This document shows positions 1-5,174 of a stretch of 5,174 nucleotides of DNA, piece after piece (the stretch's first letter is position 1; every line of letters begins with the position of its first letter). The stretch is from an uncultured Gammaproteobacteria bacterium. GTDB taxonomy: Bacteria; Pseudomonadota; Gammaproteobacteria; Arenicellales; Poriferihabitantaceae. The stretch is taken from assembly GCA_938021685.1 (NCBI GenBank), contig CALIFM010000212.1:1-5174 (forward strand), read 5' to 3'. Both the position numbers and the translations under genes were made by a program. The notes below the pieces were generated by a model that saw nothing but the letters and a program-made list of their open reading frames with translations, had not been told where the DNA came from and searched no databases.

Positions 1-1
1 G

Positions 2-508
2 GCTCCGGATTCAAACGAACCCATGCCAGTAGCTATGCAGCAAAAGCTCATGGCCACTTGGAAACATATCGAGCAGACCATTCCAGGCACAAAATTCAAT
101 TATTCCTTTTGGACCGAAGCCAAGCCACGACGTAGCACCTATCCATCTTGCAGAGCGGCCCTGATTGCGCGCAAGCATGACACCAAGTTAGAAGATGCGA
201 TCACCCATGCGATTCAAAAAGCTTATTACCTCAAGGCAAAAAACCCTTCGGATGACGATACTCTGATTGACGCTGCGGTAGCTGTGGGCTTAGATGCTGA
301 TAAATTTGCTGCCGATCTACGCAGCGAAGCAATCGATCAAGCCTTGCAAGCCGAATTGACGTTCGCACGGCGCAATGGCCTTAATGGCTTTCCCGGCATC
401 ATGCTGGCACTGGGCGACGAGCGACTTCATATTCCTATTGACTACAACAACCCTAAAGGCATGTTGCAGCACATCGATAGCGGCTATGCCCAATTAGAGG
501 AGCAATAA
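2..508 (+). CDS. DsbA-family thioredoxin-fold protein (C-terminal part, 5' end outside window)
   Basis: The frame is open from base 2 with no stop upstream of the ATG at 23, and the seven residues before that Met (APDSNEP) read as family sequence. The true start therefore lies outside the window, and the Met at 23 is internal. About 168 residues are visible; such proteins are usually a little over 200, so roughly 45 are missing. Those would include the N-terminal CxxC redox motif, which cannot be checked here. Numbering from Met23, PRRSTYPSCRA (35-45) and the GFPG segment (122-125, probable cis-proline loop beside the active site) flank and follow an alpha-helical insertion typical of the DsbA/FrnE-like superfamily. 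It resembles the predicted protein-disulfide isomerase group (COG3531-like, from memory). The reaction would be thiol-disulfide exchange; cellular location is unknown without the N-terminus. It lies 122 bp ahead of avtA on the same strand. Family call is fairly secure; the exact role is not. Confidence 0.8.
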   Translation, partial: APDSNEPMPVAMQQKLMATWKHIEQTIPGTKFNYSFWTEAKPRRSTYPSCRAALIARKHDTKLEDAITHAIQKAYYLKAKNPSDDDTLIDAAVAVGLDADKFAADLRSEAIDQALQAELTFARRNGLNGFPGIMLALGDERLHIPIDYNNPKGMLQHIDSGYAQLEEQ

Positions 509-570
509 ACATTTAACCATCGCTGCCCACTGCCTCTAGCGCACATAATATGTTTAAATTGGCACACCAG

Positions 571-606
571 TGCTGCTATCCGTTTTACGGTTGATATGTA
601 GCAGCA
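571..606. promoter_or_regulatory. Inverted repeat in the avtA leader (possible operator or leader hairpin)
   Basis: The arms TGCTGCTA (571-578) and TAGCAGCA (599-606) are perfect 8-bp reverse complements separated by 20 bases. Inside them CCG (580-582) and CGG (588-590) can pair around a TTTTA loop. The element ends 24 bases before the avtA start codon. No T-run follows directly, so it is not a convincing terminator for the upstream gene. It could be a protein-binding dyad or an mRNA hairpin affecting avtA expression. This is an inference from symmetry alone; an 8-bp dyad can also arise by chance. Confidence 0.3.
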
Positions 607-630
607 GACATCAATCGTACACTTTTTATC

Positions 631-1899
631 ATGCAATTTTCTAAATTCGGCAACCGCTTAAGTAAAGATAGCGGCATTTTGCAACTGATGGATGACTTGG
701 GCAATGCGGTGAATACCGCCGCCGATGAAGAGCTGTACATGCTGGGTGGCGGAAACCCTAGCCACATTCCTGAAGTACTGGATATTCTACAAGAAGAATT
801 ATTGCATGTAGTACAAGATCGCAAAGACTTCACCAACTTAGTCGGCGATTATGATGGCCCACAGGGTAACGAAGCGTTTATAAGCAGCCTTTGTGAGATG
901 TTTCAGTCGGAGTACGGCTGGGCCATTGATGAATCCAATGTCGCTATCACCAACGGTAGTCAATCAAGTTTTGGACTTATCTTTAATTTGCTCGCTGGTG
1001 ATTTCAAACAAGAAGGCAACAAAAAGATTTTACTACCTTTGGTGCCTGAATATATCGGCTATGGCGATGTTAGCCTGAGCGATGCTCCACTGTTTTCTGC
1101 AGTTAAGCCATTGATCGAAATCGACGATGCTGGTTTTTATAAATATAGCGTTAACTTCGACGAACTGACTATTGGTAATAATATCGGTGCAGTATGCGTA
1201 TCACGCCCCACCAACCCCACTGGCAATGTCATCACTGACGAAGAAGTACAAAAGCTTTCGGCACTAACCAAAGAAGCCAGCGTCCCAATGATTATAGACG
1301 GTGCTTACGGCTTACCTTTCCCCAACATCGTATTCACCGAGGCGACCCCTTTCTGGGATGAGCACGTTATTTTGTGTCTGAGTCTTTCTAAAATCGGCCT
1401 ACCCGGTGTGCGCACTGGTATCGTGATTGCCCAACCCGAATTAATAGAAAAACTCACTGGCGCCAATGCCGTGTTTAGTTTGGCCCCTGGTAGCCTTGGT
1501 CCAAAAATGATGACGCGCTTGGTGCAAAACCGCCGCTTGCTAGATATCAGCAATAATCTTATTCAGCCCTATTATCAAGAGAAGGTAAAAATTGCCGTGA
1601 ATGCTGTGCAGCAATCAATGGCTGATCTACCGGTGTACATTCACCAACCTGAAGGCGCGATATTCTTGTGGCTGTGGTTTAAGGATCTGCCTATCGACAG
1701 TGACGAGCTATATAAGCGCCTGAAAGCACAAAACGTGCTAGTCATTGCTGGTCAACACTTCTTCCCCGGCATTGAGGACGAAAACTGGGCACACCAATAC
1801 GAGTGCATTCGGGTTAGCTTTACCGCTGAAGAACATACCTTACGCACTGGCATTGATAAAATCGGCAATGTGGTACGCGCTGCATTTGCGCAGCGCTAA
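631..1899 (+). CDS. avtA: Valine--pyruvate aminotransferase (alanine--valine transaminase)
   Basis: This is a complete 422-residue protein, close to the 417 of E. coli AvtA. AvtA is a cytosolic PLP enzyme (fold type I, class I/II aminotransferase) that interconverts L-valine + pyruvate and 2-oxoisovalerate + L-alanine, linking branched-chain amino acid and alanine synthesis. Visible landmarks are GGGNP (39-43, substrate end), YDGPQG (74-79), TNGSQ (107-111, cofactor phosphate region), SRPTNPTGNV (191-200, with Asn195), Asp223 and Tyr226 in IIDGAYG, the Schiff-base Lys254 in SLSKIGLPG, Arg261, EGAIFLWLWFKDLP (341-354), and Arg394 in CIRV as the likely substrate carboxylate binder. The ATG at 631 is chosen because MQFSKFGNRL lines up with the E. 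coli start MTFSLFGDKF. No good Shine-Dalgarno precedes it; the leader is T-rich. A dyad at 571-606 lies just upstream. The gene follows the DsbA-family gene and is followed by a sulfotransferase remnant. Confidence 0.96.
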   Translation: MQFSKFGNRLSKDSGILQLMDDLGNAVNTAADEELYMLGGGNPSHIPEVLDILQEELLHVVQDRKDFTNLVGDYDGPQGNEAFISSLCEMFQSEYGWAIDESNVAITNGSQSSFGLIFNLLAGDFKQEGNKKILLPLVPEYIGYGDVSLSDAPLFSAVKPLIEIDDAGFYKYSVNFDELTIGNNIGAVCVSRPTNPTGNVITDEEVQKLSALTKEASVPMIIDGAYGLPFPNIVFTEATPFWDEHVILCLSLSKIGLPGVRTGIVIAQPELIEKLTGANAVFSLAPGSLGPKMMTRLVQNRRLLDISNNLIQPYYQEKVKIAVNAVQQSMADLPVYIHQPEGAIFLWLWFKDLPIDSDELYKRLKAQNVLVIAGQHFFPGIEDENWAHQYECIRVSFTAEEHTLRTGIDKIGNVVRAAFAQR

Positions 1900-1974
1900 A
1901 ACAACATTGATGCAAGAATATAAACAGTTTTTATAAAGTCGTTAGGTATTTATTTTTAAGCTGCGCCTAAAACC

Positions 1975-2278
1975 ATGAACACAAGCACTCAAGACAAACC
2001 TTTCATCTTTATCGCAGGGCTAGACCACAGCGGTACTTCATTGCTACATTCTGTTTAGCGACCTTAGTCTGAATCTAGACCCGCCAACAGTAGAGCATAA
2101 TGTGCGCAGCAACGTAAACGACAAATACCTTGAAATGTGGAAGAAGGATGGTCGAAAACGACTTGGCTGGTCTAAACATAAAACCATCAAAAAGTTTGAA
2201 GCACGCGCTAATCAGTTCGGTTATAGCCTTAAAAACCCTAAGGACTCGCTACCAATATCTTGGTTATCAAAAGCCTAA
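1975..2278 (+). pseudogene. Sulfotransferase remnant: N-terminal P-loop and C-terminal tail in different frames, middle missing
   Basis: From the ATG at 1975 the frame reads 27 residues to a TAG at 2056-2058, including KPFIFIAGLDHSGTSLLHS. This is like the PAPS-binding P-loop at the start of bacterial sulfotransferases (hydrophobic strand, then R/H-SGT-S/T-LL). The frame shifted by +1, open from about 2054 to a TAA at 2276-2278, encodes about 74 more residues: LFSDLSLNLDPP, then NVNDKYLEMWKK, then FEARANQFGYSLKNP. Sulfotransferases commonly end in this pattern: a loop near the 3'-phosphate-binding region, an N-x-K/Q-Y-x-x-x-W helix, and an RFGY-like tail. Intact family members are about 250-330 residues; only about 100 codons remain. 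The simplest reading is one out-of-frame internal deletion near 2050-2056 that removed roughly 200 codons. Intact family members transfer sulfate from PAPS; this copy cannot encode an active enzyme. Family assignment rests on motif memory and was not confirmed by a search. Confidence 0.62.
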
Positions 2279-2310
2279 TCCCGAGAGGCACTTATACCTT
2301 TGATAGGCTT
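2271..2310 (-). terminator. Weak candidate terminator/dyad at the rlmD 3' end
   Basis: AAGCCTA (2271-2277) and TAGGCTT (2304-2310) are perfect 7-bp reverse complements with a 26-base spacer that can form a short inner AGG/CCT pairing. Read on the minus strand, the stem overlaps the rlmD stop codon and is followed by only two more T residues. It also overlaps the stop of the sulfotransferase remnant on the other strand. The long loop and poor T-tract make this a weak candidate. Confidence 0.22.
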
Positions 2311-3646
2311 AATTAAGTGGGCCGACAAACACTGCTATTGATTCCACATGCGCCGTATGCGGGAACATATCAACCGCACCAGCTGTCAACAGCTTATAGC
2401 CTTGCTGATTCACTAAAATATCGGCATCGCGCGCTAAAGTGGCAGGATTACAAGACACATAAACGATGCGCTGCGGCTTTAGAATAGGTATATACTCACT
2501 AACTATTAGCTGCGCGCCGGACCGTGGCGGATCAATTAACATTTTGTTATAACCTGATTGCGGCAAACCTTTTTCTGCACCTTCTAGGTGTAAATTCGCT
2601 GCGTTAAACTGAGCATTGCTGATGTCATTGAGCTTAGCATTGTGCCCCGCCTGCTCAGTCATGCTTATCTCACCTTCCACGCCCAAAACCTGCGCACCGG
2701 AACGCGCTATCGGCAAGCTGAAATTACCCAAGCCACAGAACAGGTCCAACACTCTATCATCGGGCCTTAACTCTAAATACTCAACAGCAAGGCTAACCAC
2801 TTTACGATTCATCTCGGCATTAACTTGGATAAAGTCGCTAGGCCTAAACTGCATGGTTAAATCAAAATCGGGGAGTAAGTAATGCAGCGCTGGGACACTA
2901 GCAGGTGGCTTAGGCCAAACAACATGAATGGAGTCTGGCCCTGCCGGTTGTAACATGAGTTGTACTTGATTTACCCCACCGAATGCCTCTAATAAGGGCA
3001 AATCATCGTCATTAAGTGGCTCTAAATGCCGAATAATCAAAGCTACATCGTCGTGCGCAGCCGCCACTTCAATTTGTGGAATGCGCTGGTGCACACTCAG
3101 CCCCTCCACCAACTCATGCAACGCAGGCAATAGATCAGAGATGCGCTGGTCCAACGTTAAGCAGGTTTTTAAGGATGTTAAGTAAGCAGTGCCCTTTTCA
3201 CGAAACCCCACCAACACACCGCCTTTCTTCGGCACAAACTTGACCCCCAAACGCGCCTTACGCCGATAGTGAAATGATTCACCGCTAAGTGGCTCTAACC
3301 ACTCCTGCGGCTGCACATGACCAATGCGTTGCAAATTGTCTTGCAATAGCTGCGCCTTAAAGTGCAACTGTGCAGCTGGTGCTAAATGCTGAGTGGCACA
3401 ACCACCACAAACGCCAAAATATTCACACGGTGGTGTCACTCGACCTTCACTCGATGTAATAACATGCTCTAAGCGGCCAGCAAAACTGCCACGTTGCTTA
3501 TTAAAAGGCGTGAATTCAACTTGCTCACTAGGCAACACACCAGGAACAAAATATACCCGCTCCTTGTGTTTAATGACTCCACGGCCATCATGCGCTAACG
3601 ATGCTTCGGACGTGGCCACTACTGGATCATTTCTTTTTCTAGCCAT
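2309..3646 (-). CDS. rlmD: 23S rRNA (uracil-1939-C5)-methyltransferase RlmD
   Basis: This complete 445-residue protein is near the 433 of E. coli RlmD (formerly RumA). It uses SAM to methylate U1939 of 23S rRNA to 5-methyluridine in the cytoplasm. Domains in order are an N-terminal TRAM RNA-binding domain (about 1-62), an iron-sulfur cluster site with Cys74, Cys80, Cys83 (C-x5-C-x2-C) and Cys162, a central RNA-binding region (about 125-270), and a C-terminal Rossmann methyltransferase domain. The last carries IQVN (273-276, Gln274), the SAM motif DLFCGLGNFS (301-310), IDPPRSG (371-377), SCNP with nucleophile Cys399, and HTAHVES (430-436) with general base Glu435. The four cluster cysteines and both catalytic residues match E. 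coli, which separates it from the paralogues TrmA and RlmC. The ATG at 3646 gives MARKRND directly before the TRAM domain; no strong ribosome site is seen. It converges on the sulfotransferase remnant, is separated from glyA by a terminator, and should be active. Confidence 0.96.
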   Translation of the reverse strand: MARKRNDPVVATSEASLAHDGRGVIKHKERVYFVPGVLPSEQVEFTPFNKQRGSFAGRLEHVITSSEGRVTPPCEYFGVCGGCATQHLAPAAQLHFKAQLLQDNLQRIGHVQPQEWLEPLSGESFHYRRKARLGVKFVPKKGGVLVGFREKGTAYLTSLKTCLTLDQRISDLLPALHELVEGLSVHQRIPQIEVAAAHDDVALIIRHLEPLNDDDLPLLEAFGGVNQVQLMLQPAGPDSIHVVWPKPPASVPALHYLLPDFDLTMQFRPSDFIQVNAEMNRKVVSLAVEYLELRPDDRVLDLFCGLGNFSLPIARSGAQVLGVEGEISMTEQAGHNAKLNDISNAQFNAANLHLEGAEKGLPQSGYNKMLIDPPRSGAQLIVSEYIPILKPQRIVYVSCNPATLARDADILVNQQGYKLLTAGAVDMFPHTAHVESIAVFVGPLN

Positions 3647-3726
3647 ATGATAAAATGCAGCGCATTAGAGGATGAACAAAAGCACCCTATTATCTCTTAT
3701 CCAAGCCGCAATTTAGAACAAAATTC

Positions 3727-3867
3727 ATGGACAGCTTAATCGACCAAGTGCTTAATACCATTTTGAATGCCTCCATCTGGAAAGGCTTGGCACGGTTGGA
3801 TAATATGACCTTGCTAGCCGTTGCGGTGGCGGTATTCGTCATCATTGCTATTCGCCGACGTCGCTAG
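3727..3867 (+). CDS. Possible small single-pass membrane protein (46 residues), hypothetical
   Basis: An ATG at 3727 opens a 46-codon frame ending in TAG at 3865-3867. Residues 1-25 are mixed polar/amphipathic (MDSLIDQVLNTILNASIWKG, then LARLD). Residues 28-42 are strongly hydrophobic (TLLAVAVAVFVIIAI), followed by a C-terminal RRRR. This suggests one transmembrane helix held by a cytoplasmic basic tail under the positive-inside rule. The frame is closed upstream by TGA at 3673-3675, and no ATG, GTG or TTG lies between, so this is the only start. No convincing Shine-Dalgarno is present, the main argument against it. It is divergent from rlmD (80 bp between starts) and convergent with glyA; its stop lies just before the glyA terminator hairpin. 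I do not recognise a family and assign no function. It is real only if conserved in relatives. Confidence 0.45.
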   Translation: MDSLIDQVLNTILNASIWKGLARLDNMTLLAVAVAVFVIIAIRRRR

Positions 3868-3880
3868 GAGCTCTTTCTCA

Positions 3881-3915
3881 AATAAAAAGGCTTCATGCTA
3901 AACCGCATGAAGCCC
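3881..3915 (-). terminator. Rho-independent terminator of glyA
   Basis: GGCTTCATGC (3889-3898) and GCATGAAGCC (3905-3914) form a perfect 10-bp stem with a six-base loop. On the minus strand the stem is followed at once by TTTTTATTT (A-rich 3880-3888 on the plus strand), the classic intrinsic terminator layout. It starts 24 bases past the glyA stop. On the plus strand the hairpin is followed by CTCTAAAC rather than a T-run, so termination of the small ORF from the left would be weaker. Confidence 0.9.
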
Positions 3916-3938
3916 TCTAAACTCACCATCAGGGATTC

Positions 3939-5174
3939 CTATTTATAAACTGGGAATTTTGCACACAACTGCGTCACCTGCTCTTTTACGCGGTTAATAG
4001 TCTCAGGGTTATCGATATCTTCCAGCACCTCACACATCCAACCCACTATGGTCTCCACTTCTGCCTCTTTAAAGCCGCGCGTGGTAATTGCTGGTGAACC
4101 CAAGCGCAATCCACTGGTAACAAAAGGCGAGCGCGGGTCATTCGGCACGCTGTTTTTGTTGACCGTGATATTCGCTAGGCCTAAGGCTGCATCAGCTGCC
4201 TTGCCCGTGATATCTTTATCAATTAAGTCTAGCAAGAACAAATGATTGTCCGTGCCGCCCGAAACCACTTTATATCCGCGCTTAATAAAAGCGTTTGCCA
4301 TTGTTTGTGCGTTCACGACAACTTGCTTTTGATAATCGACAAAATCAGGCTGCATCGCTTCTTTAAATGCCACCGCCTTGGCCGCAATAATATGCATCAA
4401 GGGACCACCTTGAATACCGGGGAAGATCGCTGCGTTCAGCTTTTTTTCAATATCGGCATTTTCACGTGCCAAAATCAAACCACCGCGTGGCCCACGCAAG
4501 GTTTTGTGCGTAGTAGTAGTAGTCACATCAGCGATATTGATAGGACTGGGATACAGGCCTGCTGCCACCAAGCCGGCCACATGCGCCATGTCTACCAATA
4601 AGTATGCGCCGACTGAATCGGCAATTTCACGAAAACGCTGCCAATCCATGATGCGCGAATAAGCCGAAAAGCCCGCCACAATCATCTTGGGTTTATGCTC
4701 GCTCGCCAAGGCTTGCACTTGGTCATAGTCCACTTCGCCGGTCTCTTCATCAAGGCCGTACTGCACTGCATTGTAGGTTTTACCCGAAAAATTCACATGC
4801 GAACCATGAGTTAAGTGGCCGCCGTGCGCCAAACTCATGCCCAGCACTGTATCGCCTGCCTCCAGCAGCGCCAAGTACACGCCCGCATTTGCTTGCGAGC
4901 CCGAATGCGGTTGCACGTTTGCATAATGAGCACAAAATAATTCTTTCACACGATCAATCGCCAAAGTTTCAGCAGTGTCCACGTGCTCACAACCACCGTA
5001 ATAACGCTTAGCTGGATAACCTTCAGCATATTTATTAGTCAAAGCCGATCCCTGCGCCTGCATCACACGTGCACTGGTGTAATTTTCAGAAGCGATTAAT
5101 TCGATATGATGCTCTTGGCGCTCGGTTTCACTCTGCATCGCTGCCCATAATTCGGCATCAAAATCAGCAATATT
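3939..5174 (-). CDS. glyA: Serine hydroxymethyltransferase (5' end just outside window)
   Basis: This cytosolic PLP enzyme converts L-serine + tetrahydrofolate to glycine + 5,10-methylenetetrahydrofolate, the main source of one-carbon units. The frame stays open to the right edge: 12 codons before the Met at 5138 read NIADFDAELWAA, matching E. coli GlyA from its residue 7. The true start is therefore outside the window, about six residues are missing, and Met5138 is internal. Visible length is 411 residues against 417 in E. coli. Landmarks, numbered from Met5138, are HIELIASENY (11-20), TNKYAEGYPAKRYYGG (34-49), LAHGGHLTHG (103-112), DMAHVAGLVAAG (183-194), and TTTTTHKTLRGPRGG (206-220) with Schiff-base Lys212. 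NSVPNDPRSPFVTSGLRLGSPA (329-350) includes the arginine expected to bind the substrate carboxylate. The stop is TAG at 3939-3941, followed 24 bases later by a strong terminator, so it is not co-transcribed with rlmD downstream. Confidence 0.97.
   Translation of the reverse strand, partial: NIADFDAELWAAMQSETERQEHHIELIASENYTSARVMQAQGSALTNKYAEGYPAKRYYGGCEHVDTAETLAIDRVKELFCAHYANVQPHSGSQANAGVYLALLEAGDTVLGMSLAHGGHLTHGSHVNFSGKTYNAVQYGLDEETGEVDYDQVQALASEHKPKMIVAGFSAYSRIMDWQRFREIADSVGAYLLVDMAHVAGLVAAGLYPSPINIADVTTTTTHKTLRGPRGGLILARENADIEKKLNAAIFPGIQGGPLMHIIAAKAVAFKEAMQPDFVDYQKQVVVNAQTMANAFIKRGYKVVSGGTDNHLFLLDLIDKDITGKAADAALGLANITVNKNSVPNDPRSPFVTSGLRLGSPAITTRGFKEAEVETIVGWMCEVLEDIDNPETINRVKEQVTQLCAKFPVYK

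Noticed and set aside
543..549. CATAAT-like -10 hexamer upstream of avtA.
   Set aside because: There is no -35 element at suitable spacing, so the promoter cannot be placed from sequence alone.
1900..1974. Possible terminator after avtA in the A/T-rich stretch (ATAAA and TTTTTAT).
   Set aside because: The only pairing is a short A-U stem with no GC-rich hairpin, too weak to call.
1889..1981. Imperfect direct repeat: GCAGCGCTAAAACAACA at the avtA end and GCTGCGCCTAAAACCATG at the remnant start, possible duplication or attachment site.
   Set aside because: The match is short and imperfect, the first copy is avtA coding sequence, and no mobile gene or flanking repeat supports an insertion.
3647..3739. 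A 30-codon plus-strand frame starting at the ATG at 3647 and overlapping the start of the 46-residue ORF.
   Set aside because: It has no ribosome site and no recognisable composition or motif, and it lies in the likely promoter region of rlmD.
4509..4523. A short GTA/TAG trinucleotide run.
   Set aside because: It encodes the threonine run before the active-site Lys of GlyA, a conserved protein motif, so it needs no separate explanation as a repeat.
4242..4601. A 119-codon open frame on the plus strand inside glyA.
   Set aside because: It is antisense to strongly conserved glyA sequence, its translation has no family features, and it is explained by the coding constraint of glyA.

Overview
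The window looks like ordinary chromosome of a gammaproteobacterium. The basis is the close resemblance, from memory, of three proteins to their E. coli counterparts (AvtA, RlmD, GlyA), together with moderate GC and compact gene spacing. A marine gammaproteobacterium is plausible, but the genus cannot be fixed from the sequence alone.

Layout from left to right. Bases 2-508 (+) hold the C-terminal three quarters of a DsbA-family thioredoxin-fold protein; its start lies before the window. A 122-bp gap follows, containing an 8-bp dyad. Bases 631-1899 (+) encode a complete valine--pyruvate aminotransferase (avtA). Bases 1975-2278 (+) hold a broken gene that reads as a sulfotransferase: the P-loop start and the C-terminal tail survive in different frames and the middle is missing. 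Bases 2309-3646 (-) encode the complete 23S rRNA m5U1939 methyltransferase RlmD, convergent with the remnant. The 292-bp gap between rlmD and glyA holds a possible 46-residue single-span membrane protein (3727-3867, +) and a strong intrinsic terminator (about 3881-3915) that reads on the minus strand and serves glyA. Bases 3939-5174 (-) encode serine hydroxymethyltransferase (glyA), missing only about six N-terminal residues beyond the right edge.

The intact genes are housekeeping functions: branched-chain amino acid/alanine transamination, rRNA modification, one-carbon metabolism and probably thiol-disulfide chemistry. They do not form an obvious pathway or a single operon. I found no CRISPR array, mobile element, tRNA or rRNA gene, or defence or biosynthetic cluster. 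The only features beyond routine annotation are the internally deleted sulfotransferase remnant, the small membrane ORF and the dyad upstream of avtA. I see no evidence for an undescribed biological system.
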